NCBI RefSeq assembly: GCF_004119445.1
Contig: NZ_QICI01000044.1
Span: forward strand, 1-64,000
DNA: 64,000 bases
Reading direction: 5' to 3'
From: Chryseobacterium sp. CH21
Lineage (GTDB): Bacteria; Bacteroidota; Bacteroidia; Flavobacteriales; Weeksellaceae
Part shown: piece after piece, positions 36,664 through 46,563 of the stretch
Layout of the letters: every line of letters begins with the position of its first letter
Numbering within the stretch: position 1 is the stretch's first letter
Position numbers and translations under genes: made by a program
The notes under the pieces: model-generated
What the model was told of the DNA's origin: nothing
Seen by the model: only the letters and a program-made list of their open reading frames with translations
Database searches by the model: none

Positions 36664-37585
36664 AATAATCAAATACAATAATTCTTATAAAGAAATTTGG
36701 AATTCTTTTATCTTAACATCAAAAAACGGACTTTTCTTTTTTGATAGAGATTTTATGGAATACCACTCTGATCGTTTCAAAGACCATTCACTTCTAATTT
36801 TTAAAAATAATAAAATTGCGGCTGTATTACCTGCTAACGAATCAGAAAGACAAATTATTTCTCATGGTGGTTTGACTTTTGGGTCATTAATTGTATCATA
36901 TGCCATAAAAGCCAGTGAAGTATTGGAAATTTTTAATGAAATAAAGAAATACTATTCTGAGCTTTCTTTCTATGAAATAATATACAAAGCGATTCCCCAT
37001 ATTTTTCATAAATATCCTGCAGAAGAAGATTTGTATGCACTTTTCCGTAGTGATGCCAATCTCTACAGAAGAGATATTTCATCGGTTATCGATCTTTCAC
37101 ATCCTATCCGATTTTCAGAGACCAAAAGGCAATTGGTAAGAAAATGTAAAGAAAATAATGTAATTATTACAGAAAATACAAATTTTGAAGAATACTGGAG
37201 CTTACTTTCCTCTGTTCTTCAGAAATTTGATACAAAACCAGTACATACAATAGAGGAAATCACTCTTTTAAAAGAAAAATTCCCAGAAAACATAAGACTT
37301 TTCGAAGCCAATAAGCATGGCAGGATTTTGGCTGGTATTGTTATTTTTGATTTTGGAGACACCATTCATACTCAGTATATGGCAGCCTCATCAGAAGGAA
37401 GAAAAGCAGGAGCATTGGATTTTATCAATCATTTTCTTTTAGAAAAATTCAAAGACAGAAAATATTACAGTTTTGGAATTTCTACAGAAAACCAGGGCAA
37501 ATATTTAAATGAAGGGCTAATTCAGCAGAAAGAAAACATGGGAGCAAGAGGAATTGCTTTAGATTTTTATTCAATTAAACTTTAA
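36653..37585 (+). CDS. GNAT/FemAB-like acyltransferase
   Basis: A 310-residue protein with the double-GNAT look of FemAB-type enzymes: KNGLFFFDRDFMEYHSDRF and the middle ETKRQLVRKCKENNVII in the first half, then FEANKHGRILAGIVIFDFGD, YMAASSEGRKAGALDFINHF and KYYSFGISTENQGKYLNEGL in the second, which match the acyl-donor fold of sugar-locus GNAT proteins. It probably transfers an acyl or aminoacyl group to an amino sugar; donor and acceptor are unknown. ATG 36653 overlaps the end of the hexapeptide gene, and it leads into the DegT aminotransferase after three bases. Confidence 0.75.
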   Translation: MKFEIIKYNNSYKEIWNSFILTSKNGLFFFDRDFMEYHSDRFKDHSLLIFKNNKIAAVLPANESERQIISHGGLTFGSLIVSYAIKASEVLEIFNEIKKYYSELSFYEIIYKAIPHIFHKYPAEEDLYALFRSDANLYRRDISSVIDLSHPIRFSETKRQLVRKCKENNVIITENTNFEEYWSLLSSVLQKFDTKPVHTIEEITLLKEKFPENIRLFEANKHGRILAGIVIFDFGDTIHTQYMAASSEGRKAGALDFINHFLLEKFKDRKYYSFGISTENQGKYLNEGLIQQKENMGARGIALDFYSIKL

Positions 37586-37588
37586 ACT

Positions 37589-38689
37589 ATGATTAAATTT
37601 CTAGATTTACAAAAGGTAAACTTACAATATCAAAACGAAATAGAAGCTAAACTTTTAGAAGTCTTCCGCTCCGGATGGTATCTTATGGGCAGTGAGCTTT
37701 CAAACTTCGAAAAGAAGCTTTCAGATTATATCGGAGTCAAACATACTATTGGTGTTGCCAATGGTCTGGATGCTCTAAGACTTATTTTGAGAGCTTATAT
37801 AGAATTAGGAGTAATGAATATCGGGGATGAAATTATTGTTCCTTCCAATACTTATATCGCTTCTATTCTAGCTATTTCAGACAATGGCTTAATCCCTGTT
37901 TTAGTAGAGCCAGAAATTAATACCTATAATATTGGCATCTCTAAAATTGAAGAAAAGATAACTTCTAAAACCAAAGGTATTCTTATCGTGCATCTTCAGG
38001 GAAGAGTTGTATTTTCTGATCTGCTTAAACAAATTGCAAAAAAGCACAATCTCAAAATTATAGAAGATAATGCTCAGGCAATAGGTGCAGAATGGAACGG
38101 AATAAAATCAGGAAATCTTGGTGATGCAGCTGGTTTCAGCTTTTATCCTGGCAAAAACCTGGGTGCTTTGGGAGATGCAGGAGCCGTAACTACCAATGAT
38201 GATGATTTAATGAAAGCCGTCAGGGCTTTAGCCAATTATGGTTCCAATCAAAAATATGTAAATATATATAAAGGATTAAATTCAAGGCTTGATGAAATTC
38301 AGGCAGCAGTTTTGGATATTAAATTAAAGTATATTGACAACGAAAATAAAATAAGAAGAGAGATTTCAAAGCGTTTTATTGACGAAATAAAAAATCCGGC
38401 AGTCATTCTGCCAGAATATCCGGCTGATGAAAATGAACATGTCTGGCATGTATTTGTTATTCGCTCCGAAAGAAGAGATGAGCTACAGTCTTATCTTACA
38501 GAAAATGGTGTGCAGACTTTAATTCACTATCCTATTCCACCCCATAAGCAAGAGGCTTATAAAGTCTGGAATGATCTGTCATTTCCAATCAGTGAGAAAA
38601 TTCATGCTGAAGTATTGAGTCTACCAATTTCTCCTGTTATGGATGCTGAAGAAATAAATAAAATTATTGAGATTATAAATAAGTTTTAA
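37589..38689 (+). CDS. DegT/DnrJ/EryC1/StrS sugar aminotransferase (FdtB-like)
   Basis: PLP enzyme that would aminate C3 of the keto sugar made by the FdtA-like enzyme. The 366 residues show the full family set: [59 protein letters not shown] (Asp to the pyridine N), [19 protein letters not shown] with the Schiff-base Lys, and [17 protein letters not shown]. The order FdtA-like, acyltransferase, FdtB-like is that of dTDP-Fuc3NAc or Qui3NAc pathways. Confidence 0.93.
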   Translation: MIKFLDLQKVNLQYQNEIEAKLLEVFRSGWYLMGSELSNFEKKLSDYIGVKHTIGVANGLDALRLILRAYIELGVMNIGDEIIVPSNTYIASILAISDNGLIPVLVEPEINTYNIGISKIEEKITSKTKGILIVHLQGRVVFSDLLKQIAKKHNLKIIEDNAQAIGAEWNGIKSGNLGDAAGFSFYPGKNLGALGDAGAVTTNDDDLMKAVRALANYGSNQKYVNIYKGLNSRLDEIQAAVLDIKLKYIDNENKIRREISKRFIDEIKNPAVILPEYPADENEHVWHVFVIRSERRDELQSYLTENGVQTLIHYPIPPHKQEAYKVWNDLSFPISEKIHAEVLSLPISPVMDAEEINKIIEIINKF

Positions 38690-38692
38690 TCC

Positions 38693-40190
38693 ATGTCAAG
38701 ACTATTAGAGAATAAAAAATATTTCCTTAAAACATTAAAAATAGCTAAACTTCTTTTTGACGAAAAGAAGTTTAATGATTGTTTGATATATATAGAGAAA
38801 ATATCATATTCAGCATGGTATAATTTTCCGGGATATTACACCTCTAATTGTTTTGAATCAATTATCAGAAAGATAGCTCTTAAAAGTTTAGACTTTGAGA
38901 ACGTAAATATTCAAGATACCACAGAAGATAAAACATTGCATCTTTTTTCTGAAATAAATAGCATTGGAGGACATTCAAAACTTATTTTCAGTTGGATGGA
39001 AAATGATAAAAAAGTAAACATTATCTGATGAGTACCTGGCAAAATTTTCAGGAGGTTTCTGAAATAGCTAGGTCCTATCAATATAAAATAGATAATAATG
39101 TATTTATTTATGATCAGAAGTTGAACATTATTGAAAATCCCAGAAAATAGTAGATACTTTAAAAGAAAATAATTTCAGTAGAATTATCCTGCATATTCAT
39201 CCGCATGATGTAATTCCATCAATGATTTTTTCTTCCAATAAATTAAAAAGTCCTGTTTTTTTTCTCAATCATGCTGAGCATACTTATTGGCTGGGTGAAC
39301 CTATTATAGATTTTCTGCTTCAGATAAGAGAATCAAATATTTTAAAAGATTCTAAAAATAGAAATATTCCTGTACAAGATCAATTCTTCTTGCCAATACC
39401 TGTAGATGAATCATATTCATTAAAAAAGACGGAGAAAAATACATTCAATATTATTTCAATTGGCAGAGAATCGAAATATGAGCCTAACCAGGAATATAAT
39501 TTCTATCAGGAAGCATTAAAAATTGTAGAAAAATTTGAACATGTTATCTTTACTATCGTAGGTATTGAACTCAATAATCCCAACAGGAAAATTTATGCAC
39601 ATGAACGATTAATTTTCATTCATCCTACAAGAGAGATTAACCAATACATTGAAAATGCAGATTTATATTTAGAAGGTTTTCCTATACCATCTTTCACATC
39701 ACTTCTGGAACCAGCAATGGCAGGAGTTCCTTTTGTGCTGCATTATAATCCGGCAAGTGTTTATAAGGTTTTTGATGACAATAAGGAAAAAGGAATATTT
39801 TACCCGAAAGACCTAAAAAGCTGGGAGTTAGAAGTAGAGAAGATGATCTCAGATAAAAACTACAAGAACCTCATCACCAGACTACAATTAACATATTTAC
39901 ATGAGAACTATTCATCACAAGGTTGGAACAAAAAACTAACGGAGATTAAGGATTCTTGTAAAAACAAACAACATAATATCCGAACTATCCCTAATGAAGA
40001 AAAGTATGTGGATGGCAGAGATGAAGAATTGGTATCAGTTATTGAGTCAAAGCTAACCAATCATTATTCGTATACAAACCTGCTAGGATTTTTTTCAAAA
40101 TTAAAAGTCATAGCATTATCTTTTGATAATCCCTCATGGGTAAAAATTAAACCCTGGAAACAAACGATAAAATATTTATTTAATAGATAA
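38693..40190 (+). CDS. Glycosyltransferase, GT-B fold (two frameshifts)
   Basis: About 499 residues when two missing bases are restored, near 39016-39018 (KKVNII* becomes KKVKHYLMSTWQNF) and near 39134-39137 (IIENPRK* becomes IIEKSQKIVDTLKENN). The N-terminal part has INSIGGHSKLIFSWMEN, like the glycine-rich donor/acceptor loop of GT4-type enzymes; the second half has FFLNHAEHTYWLGEP, IGRESKYEPNQEYNFYQEA and the donor-site FTSLLEPAMAGVPFVLHYN. The first 70 residues are an extra helical region. Donor and acceptor sugars are unknown. Four bases after the FdtB-like gene. Confidence 0.75.
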
Positions 40191-40205
40191 TTTAAGCACA
40201 TAAAT

Positions 40206-41318
40206 ATGAAATTAAGACCAATCGCCATACATTTACCACAATTTCACCCGTTCCCGGAAAATGACGAATGGTGGGGTAAAGGTTTTACAGAATGGACGAA
40301 CGTAACAAAGGCAAAACCATTATTTGACGATCATTATCAGCCACATCTTCCTTCTGACTTAGGATTTTATGATTTGAGGCTGGAAGAAGCAAGAATGGCA
40401 CAGGAACTTCTGGCCAAAGAATATGGAATTTATGGGTTCTGTTATTATCACTACTGGTTTAATGGGAAGAGATTAATGCATGAGCCTATTGACAGGAAAT
40501 TAAAAAATCCAAAAGAAGATCTGCCTTTTATGCTGTGCTGGGCCAATGAAAACTGGACCAGACGCTGGGACGGCAGCGATCATGAAATACTCATTGAACA
40601 AAAATACTCCGTTAAGGATGACGAAGATCACATTGATTTTTTGCTTCCTATTATTACGGATCCAAGATATATTAAAGTAAATAATAAGCCCATTATTGTT
40701 ATTTACAAACCCAATATTCTTCCTAATGTACAGGAAACCATTAAATGCTGGCGGCAAAAAGCCAAAGCAGCCGGAGTGGAACTGTATATATGCCATATGG
40801 GGTTTTCCTATGAGAAAGAATGGGATCAGTTAGTAAATGGCTTTGATGCTATAGTTGATTTTGAACCTTTCGGAATACGCAGAAAAAGTGTTTTGGAAGA
40901 AGTTCATGACAGAAAAAGAAGGAGACCTGAAAAAGGAATTATAAATAAAATTAAAAGACGCCTGAGTAAAAATGTAATTAAGAATACATACAATTGCGTT
41001 CCTTACCAATGGATGGGAGAAAATTTAACTCCTCAGAAGGATTTTCATTGCAAAATCTTTCCATCTATAGTACCCGGATGGGATAACACTTCCAGAAGAG
41101 GTAACAACCCCACCCTGATACTCAAAGATTCGACACCGGAACATTTTGAAAACTGGCTTTCAAATCTTAAGTTAGATTTTACCCCATATTCTGAAGAAGA
41201 AAACTTCATTTTTATTAATGCATGGAATGAATGGGCAGAAGGTAACCATCTGGAGCCTGACCAAAAATTTGGAAGAAAATATCTGGAAGTTGTTAAAAAA
41301 TTATTCTTGAATCAATGA
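40206..41318 (+). CDS. WbsX-type (GH99-like) polysaccharide protein, first copy
   Basis: A 370-residue protein of the family often annotated as glycosyltransferase WbsX or GH99-like domain, common in O-antigen and capsule loci. The hallmark NDEWWGKGFTEWTNV is at about residues 20-34, followed by YGIYGFCYYHYWFNGKRL, FMLCWANENWTRRWDG and the late INAWNEWAEGNHLEPD. These resemble (beta/alpha)8 glycoside hydrolases of family 99, so an endo-mannanase-like or transglycosylase action is possible. Its stop overlaps the start of a second copy (ATGA). Confidence 0.88.
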   Translation: MKLRPIAIHLPQFHPFPENDEWWGKGFTEWTNVTKAKPLFDDHYQPHLPSDLGFYDLRLEEARMAQELLAKEYGIYGFCYYHYWFNGKRLMHEPIDRKLKNPKEDLPFMLCWANENWTRRWDGSDHEILIEQKYSVKDDEDHIDFLLPIITDPRYIKVNNKPIIVIYKPNILPNVQETIKCWRQKAKAAGVELYICHMGFSYEKEWDQLVNGFDAIVDFEPFGIRRKSVLEEVHDRKRRRPEKGIINKIKRRLSKNVIKNTYNCVPYQWMGENLTPQKDFHCKIFPSIVPGWDNTSRRGNNPTLILKDSTPEHFENWLSNLKLDFTPYSEEENFIFINAWNEWAEGNHLEPDQKFGRKYLEVVKKLFLNQ

Positions 41319-42442
41319 TGAAGAAAATAAAACCCCTTGCATTCTACCTTCCTCAATACCATCCTGTTCCCGAAAATAACGAATGGTGGGGTAAAGGTTT
41401 TACAGAATGGACCAACGTAGCAAAAGCAAAACCTCTTTTTGAAGGACATGAACAACCTATATATCCTGCTGATCTGGGATATTATGACCTTCGTGTTCCG
41501 CAAGTCAGAGAACAGCAGGCTCAGATAGCAAAAGATTACGGAGTTCATGGATTTATCTATTATCATTATTGGTTTGGCAACAGAAAACAATTACTGGAAA
41601 GAATTGCAAATGATGTTCTTACATCCAAAAAACCAGATTTCCCCTTCTGTTTCTGCTGGGCAAACGAAACCTGGTCCGGTATATGGCATGGTCTTGCAGA
41701 AAAGATTCTTGCAGAGCAAGTCTATCCGAATGAGCTGGATTTAATAGACCATTTCAACTACCTGCTCCCATTCTTTAAAGACGAAAGATATATTAAGGTA
41801 GACAATAAGCCGCTTTTCATAATCTACCATCCGGAACATTTAAATGAAGGAGATCCTCACTATATTTCGAAATTCAGGGAACTGGCAAAAGAGAACGGAT
41901 TTGATGACTTATATGTCATGGCATCCAATAAACTCCGTGATGATATTGATTTAAAATCCATGGGGTATGACGGGAAAATATCCAATGCATTTCAGAAAGC
42001 ATGGGTACCTTATATTAAGAAAGGAGAATATATTTCCCATTACCAATATTATAAAAATAGAATAACAGAACTACTCGGATTTAAGAAAAAAATTAAACCG
42101 AAAGTCCTGACTCAGGATGCTAAAGCTGTTGTTAATGATCTACAGTTTGTAGAAAGTAATGTTGCTACTTATCCATGTGTTCTGCCTAATTGGGACAACA
42201 CTCCCAGAAGTGGCTATAGAGGAGTTGTCCTTACTGATACATCACCGGAATTATTTGAGAAGCAGATTGAAAAAGCGATTGATTATCTTGAGGATAAAAA
42301 TGATTATCCCGAACAGTTATTGATTATCAAATCATGGAATGAATGGGCAGAAGGTAATATTCTGGAGCCAGATAGAAAGCATGGCTTTGGATATTTGAAT
42401 ACATTAAAAAAAATATTGGATAAATATAATAAAAACAGCTAA
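41315..42442 (+). CDS. WbsX-type (GH99-like) polysaccharide protein, second copy
   Basis: 375 residues, clearly related to the preceding gene: NNEWWGKGFTEWTNVAKAKP, YGVHGFIYYHYWFGNRKQL, FCFCWANETWSGIWHG and IKSWNEWAEGNILEPDRKHG. The middle (around 200-290) differs in length and sequence, so the pair is an old duplication and the two may act on different linkages. The start is one of two adjacent ATGs (41315, 41318). It ends within an arm of a 17-base inverted repeat. Confidence 0.88.
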   Translation: MMKKIKPLAFYLPQYHPVPENNEWWGKGFTEWTNVAKAKPLFEGHEQPIYPADLGYYDLRVPQVREQQAQIAKDYGVHGFIYYHYWFGNRKQLLERIANDVLTSKKPDFPFCFCWANETWSGIWHGLAEKILAEQVYPNELDLIDHFNYLLPFFKDERYIKVDNKPLFIIYHPEHLNEGDPHYISKFRELAKENGFDDLYVMASNKLRDDIDLKSMGYDGKISNAFQKAWVPYIKKGEYISHYQYYKNRITELLGFKKKIKPKVLTQDAKAVVNDLQFVESNVATYPCVLPNWDNTPRSGYRGVVLTDTSPELFEKQIEKAIDYLEDKNDYPEQLLIIKSWNEWAEGNILEPDRKHGFGYLNTLKKILDKYNKNS

Positions 42443-42456
42443 GTACTTATTCTTAG
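42440..42456 (+). repeat. Left arm of a 17-base inverted repeat around a glycosyltransferase gene
   Basis: TAAGTACTTATTCTTAG, starting in the WbsX stop codon, is the exact reverse complement of 43491-43507. Confidence 0.7.
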
Positions 42457-42546
42457 TTCGTTTGTATTGTTGAACTTATTTGAATGCCTAAGTATTCAAC
42501 CCGAAATACACTAGAAAAAACTTTGTAGTAAAAACCTTATTAAAAA

Positions 42547-43368
42547 ATGACAAGTAAAGTTTCAATTATAGTTCCCTGCTTTAATCATGCTTTATATTTA
42601 GAAGAATGCATTCAGTCTATTACAGCTCAATCCTATATAAATTGGGAATGCATTATTATAGATGATGGTTCCACAGATAATTCATCAGAGGTAGCTCAAA
42701 AACTGATAAATCATAATATACGCTATATTTATCAGAATAACAAAGGAGTGTCCTGTGCCCGAAACAATGGAATAAAGCAAGCTACAGGAGACTATATTTT
42801 GCCTCTTGATGCAGATGATACACTAAACCCTTTAGCATTAGAGAAAATGCTGGAGGTTTTTACTAAAAATAAAGAAACAATGATTGTTTTTTCAGATACG
42901 ATGATGTTTGGTCATATCAATACTAAAACAACAGTAGATGAAAAACTCAATATTAAAGAATTATTACTGCAAAATAAATTATTCTGTACTTCAATGTTTC
43001 CAAAAAAATATTTCGACCAGGGTATAATATATGATGAAGAACTCACACATGGGCTTGAAGACTGGGAATTCTGGATACACCTTATTTCTTCTCACCGTAA
43101 CCTCCCTGTTACCAAAATAGATTATCCGGTTTTCAATTATAGATCTCATGCCGGTAGTTCAAGGAACAATGATATTTTTAAGAATGATGACAAAAAAGAA
43201 ATTATCTATAATATGATTTATGAAAAGCACAAAGCTCTTTTTCATGAATTTTACCCAAGCTACATTTCACTCTTAAAAAGAAAAACCTTCTACGAAAAAA
43301 AACTGGAAAATATATACAATAGTAAACTATATAGAATGTATAACTTTTTAATAAATTTATTTAGATAA
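42547..43368 (+). CDS. Family 2 glycosyltransferase
   Basis: Inverting GT-A enzyme of 273 residues that would add one sugar to the growing chain at the inner face of the membrane. The GT2 opening VSIIVPCFNHALYLEECIQS is followed by IIIDDGSTDNS, GVSCARNNGIKQATGDYILP, the DxD-type LDADDTL and GLEDWEFWIHL (catalytic-base region). The C-terminus is basic (KRKTFYEKKLENIYN), as if membrane-bound. It stands about 100 bases after the WbsX genes and about 230 before the next gene, flanked by the inverted repeat arms. Confidence 0.92.
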   Translation: MTSKVSIIVPCFNHALYLEECIQSITAQSYINWECIIIDDGSTDNSSEVAQKLINHNIRYIYQNNKGVSCARNNGIKQATGDYILPLDADDTLNPLALEKMLEVFTKNKETMIVFSDTMMFGHINTKTTVDEKLNIKELLLQNKLFCTSMFPKKYFDQGIIYDEELTHGLEDWEFWIHLISSHRNLPVTKIDYPVFNYRSHAGSSRNNDIFKNDDKKEIIYNMIYEKHKALFHEFYPSYISLLKRKTFYEKKLENIYNSKLYRMYNFLINLFR

Positions 43369-43490
43369 GCCCTATATCTAAGATCTTTATATGCAAAAAC
43401 ATGGGCTTAAACAGCTTACCTGTTAAACTTTTGACATTTTCAGCTTAAACACTCATTTATATTGTTAAATAAATCTAATAGACAAGCTCA

Positions 43491-43507
43491 CTAAGAATAA
43501 GTACTTA
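43491..43507 (-). repeat. Right arm of a 17-base inverted repeat around a glycosyltransferase gene
   Basis: CTAAGAATAAGTACTTA pairs exactly with 42440-42456, placing the arms about 1.05 kb apart on both sides of the GT2 gene. Confidence 0.7.
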
Positions 43508-43601
43508 AAAATTATTCATTTTTTACGTGAATCATTATCTAATGAATTTTCTAAAAAATAAAATCTCCCAAAATATATATTCATTAAACTAAAGATTGAA
43601 A

Positions 43602-44513
43602 ATGGTTAAAATAATTATTGTAAACTATAATTCGGAAAAATGGATTGACCAGTGTTTATCATCCATTGATCAGGCAGGATTAATTAAAGATACCATTATT
43701 ATTGATAATGCCTCTACCGATGATAGCCTTCATCTGATTGAACGAAGCTTTCCTCAGGTTGAACTTATTAAACTGTCTTCCAATTTAGGTTTTGGACAGG
43801 CAAATAATATCGGGATTAAAAAAGCATATGAACAAGGTTCAGATTATGTTTTTTTAATGAACCAGGACGTCTATATAGAACCCAATAGTATCGACTGTTT
43901 GATTTCAACTGCAAAACTAAATCCGGATTTCGGCATATTAAGCCCTGTGCATCTCAACGGAAATGGTTCAGAACTGGACTTTGCCTTTTCAAATTACATC
44001 ATTCCTTCGAAGTGTAAAAAATTATACTCAGATATATTTTTACAAAAACTAGCTCCGCCGTACGAATTGCCTTTTGTAAATGCCGCAGCCTGGTTATTAA
44101 CACGGAAATGTATCGAAAAAGTGGGAGGATTTAATCCATCATTATATCATTATGGAGAAGATGACAATTATTGCCAAAGAGTATTGTATCATGGTCTGAA
44201 AATAGGTATCGTTCCGCAATCCGTTATATATCACGACAGGGAATACAGAGTGGAAAATAAATACTTTGACAATTCCGCTCTGCTTTATGAAAGAAAATTA
44301 ACTGTGATGTTTTCGGACCCCTTTAACGATACACAATCGGTAAGGGAAATATATATTCATTCTTATAAATTGATAATAAAATCTTTACTAACATTCAGAT
44401 TAAGATCGATTAAAAAGCATTATGGCAATCTCAAAACCTGTAATTCGTTAGACTGGAAAATGATTCTCAATAATAAAAAACAATCTATCACCCAAGGAAA
44501 AAATTTTTTATAA
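43602..44513 (+). CDS. Family 2 glycosyltransferase (rhamnosyltransferase-like)
   Basis: A GT-A glycosyltransferase of 303 residues of the WbbL/RfbF type. It shows KIIIVNYNSEKWIDQCLSS, IIDNASTDDSLHL, NLGFGQANNIGIKKAYEQG, the metal-site-like FLMNQDVYIEPN and the later GGFNPSLYHYGEDDNYCQRV, typical of rhamnosyltransferases, though the donor is uncertain because no rhamnose genes (rfbC/D) are in the window. I start at ATG 43602, not the TTG two codons earlier. Upstream 200 bases and downstream 240 bases are noncoding. Confidence 0.9.
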   Translation: MVKIIIVNYNSEKWIDQCLSSIDQAGLIKDTIIIDNASTDDSLHLIERSFPQVELIKLSSNLGFGQANNIGIKKAYEQGSDYVFLMNQDVYIEPNSIDCLISTAKLNPDFGILSPVHLNGNGSELDFAFSNYIIPSKCKKLYSDIFLQKLAPPYELPFVNAAAWLLTRKCIEKVGGFNPSLYHYGEDDNYCQRVLYHGLKIGIVPQSVIYHDREYRVENKYFDNSALLYERKLTVMFSDPFNDTQSVREIYIHSYKLIIKSLLTFRLRSIKKHYGNLKTCNSLDWKMILNNKKQSITQGKNFL

Positions 44514-44757
44514 ACAGTTCCCTTAGTTTTTATATTAGTAACGGGTCATAACAACAGCACCTTTTTTAAAGGTTATTATCCGGTGTAAATTCCCAACCTT
44601 ATCTGACTCTATATACACTAAAAAATATTAAAATAAGCCGGATCATATAAAAAATCCCGGATGTGCAGAACTGGGAACAAGCTTGGGCTTTTAAAAAAAT
44701 TGTAAGCCATTTTTAAGTTTTTAAATTAATAAACACAATCTAATTAGAAAACAATAT

Positions 44758-45426
44758 ATGATTATAGGTAATGGAATTTTGGCAAATGCCTTAAAGTTTT
44801 ATGATAAAGACGATGTTATCTTCTTCGCATCAGGAGTTTCCAATTCCCTGGAAAAAGAAGCTTCCGAATTCGAGAGGGAGATCTCACTACTGAAATCCGT
44901 TGTAAGTCAAAATCCTGACAAAAAATTTTTCTATTTTTCAACCTGTAGTATTTATGATCCTACAAAAACAGGAAGCCCTTACGTAATCCATAAATTGAAG
45001 ATTGAAAAACTGATCGCAGAACTTTGCCAACATTTCGTTATCTTAAGGGTAGGAAATGCAGTAGGACGTGGTGGCAATCCAAACACCTTGATTAATTTTC
45101 TGAAAAACGCTATCCTTTCGGAGAATAAACTTATGCTGCACAACAATGCAAGGCGGATACTCATCGGTACAGATGACATTGCTTCATTTATCTGTCGGTA
45201 TATGGAAGATTTCAATAATGAGATTATCAATCTCGCTTATCCTTACCAGTATTCTTTACCTGAAATTTTATCACAGCTGGAAAACCACCTGGATAAGAAA
45301 GCAGATTATGAAATGACAGAAGAAGGTTCTTTTTATAAAATAGAATTCAACAGTTTTACTGAAGAATTTTTCTCAGGAATATCACCAGATAAATATCTAG
45401 AAAAGCTATATTCATACTATTTATAA
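44758..45426 (+). CDS. Short NAD-dependent epimerase/dehydratase-like (SDR) protein
   Basis: 222 residues, shorter than the usual 300-350. It starts IIGNGILANALKFY, a compact GxGxxA nucleotide loop, then FFASGVSNSLEKE, FFYFSTCSIYDP (active-site Ser) and the YxxxK pair as YVIHK, with NAVGRGGNPNTLINFL later. The substrate-binding C-terminal domain is reduced. It may be a reductase or epimerase for a nucleotide sugar; no specific product can be given. Neighbours on both sides are glycosyltransferases in the same direction. Confidence 0.75.
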   Translation: MIIGNGILANALKFYDKDDVIFFASGVSNSLEKEASEFEREISLLKSVVSQNPDKKFFYFSTCSIYDPTKTGSPYVIHKLKIEKLIAELCQHFVILRVGNAVGRGGNPNTLINFLKNAILSENKLMLHNNARRILIGTDDIASFICRYMEDFNNEIINLAYPYQYSLPEILSQLENHLDKKADYEMTEEGSFYKIEFNSFTEEFFSGISPDKYLEKLYSYYL

Positions 45427-45550
45427 TAAAAACAGACGTAATTTCTCATTACAGGAACCCTGTATAGAAACGGTAATTTTTTAGTCCCAAAATAAAAATT
45501 ATTACCCTTGAAAAAGCAAATATTAAAACACAAAATTAAAGCATAACATA

Positions 45551-46408
45551 ATGAAAATTTCAGTAATCATTCCCGTCTACAATGCCGAAAAGTATGTTTC
45601 TCAGGCTGTAGAGTCTGCCCTTCAGTTCGACGATGTATATGAAGTAGTATTAGTAGAAGATCAATCTCCGGACAACGCATTAGAGGTATGCCGGGAACTT
45701 GCTGAAAAAAATGAAAGAGTAAAGCTTTTTCAGCATCCTGATAAAGGAAATCATGGAGCCGGTGCCAGCAGAAATCTGGGAATGGAAAAATCGGAAGGAG
45801 ACTTTATAGCATTCCTTGATGCCGATGATTACTATCTTCCGAACCGTTTTGATGCAGAAAGAGAACTATTTCCCAATACAGAGGTAGATGGAGTGTATGG
45901 TGCCATCGGTGTCCATTATTATTCTGAAAAAGCAAAAGAACAATATTATAAAGTTTTTGGCGACCGCCTGACTACGGTTTATAAAAAGCATCCTCCTAAA
46001 GATGTATTTCCTGGACAACTTAATATGAAAGGTACTTTCGGGCTTTTCAGTATTGATGCTCTGACAATCCGAAAAAGCGCTTTAAAAAATCTGGAGTATT
46101 TCTTTAAAACTCATTTAAAACTGCATCAGGATACAGAGTTTCTATTCAGGCTCTCCTACTATGTAAACTTATATCCAGGAATTCTCGATAAGGCGGTGGC
46201 TGTAAGAGGAGTTCACGAGAATAACCGAATTACCAAAATAGATGCCAGAGAAGTTAAACCAGCATCTACAAGGGTTGTTCTATGGAAAGAAGTCAACCAT
46301 TGGGCAGAACATGAAAGCACTCTTCCTGAAGATATTAAACTTCACATCAAAAGAGTATACCAAAGCTTTCAGATTGCTAATGCTCCTCTTTTGAAAAATG
46401 GGGAATGA
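45551..46408 (+). CDS. Family 2 glycosyltransferase
   Basis: 285-residue GT-A enzyme with KISVIIPVYNAEKYVSQAVE at the start, LVEDQSPDNALEVC, HGAGASRNLGMEKSEGDFIA and the DxD-type FLDADDYYLPNRF. Later LHQDTEFLFRLSYYVNLYPG is the acceptor-side region. The donor is unknown. It is the last plus-strand gene before a minus-strand acyltransferase; the 155 bases between the two have no clear terminator. Confidence 0.92.
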   Translation: MKISVIIPVYNAEKYVSQAVESALQFDDVYEVVLVEDQSPDNALEVCRELAEKNERVKLFQHPDKGNHGAGASRNLGMEKSEGDFIAFLDADDYYLPNRFDAERELFPNTEVDGVYGAIGVHYYSEKAKEQYYKVFGDRLTTVYKKHPPKDVFPGQLNMKGTFGLFSIDALTIRKSALKNLEYFFKTHLKLHQDTEFLFRLSYYVNLYPGILDKAVAVRGVHENNRITKIDAREVKPASTRVVLWKEVNHWAEHESTLPEDIKLHIKRVYQSFQIANAPLLKNGE

Positions 46409-46563
46409 TTATAAAATACCTGCTCACCGATTATAACAGTATACGTTCTGGATTGTACAATATCAATTTCAGAAACGACTTATTCTCCTAAAATATCTTA
46501 AAGATTAGTCCATTTTTCCGGCTATTAAACTAAATACTTAGTTCAATAACCTTGTATTCCTTT

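Noticed and set aside
39018..39058. Frame reading SDEYLAKFSGGF as part of the split glycosyltransferase
   Set aside because: It needs a +1 change followed by another shift to continue. The alternative frame (HYLMSTWQNF) needs only a one-base deletion and runs on much further.
46528..46545. CTAAATACTTAGTTC-like sequence as a third copy of the inverted repeat near 42440
   Set aside because: Only a core of about nine bases is shared. In AT-rich DNA that is not enough to call a repeat family.
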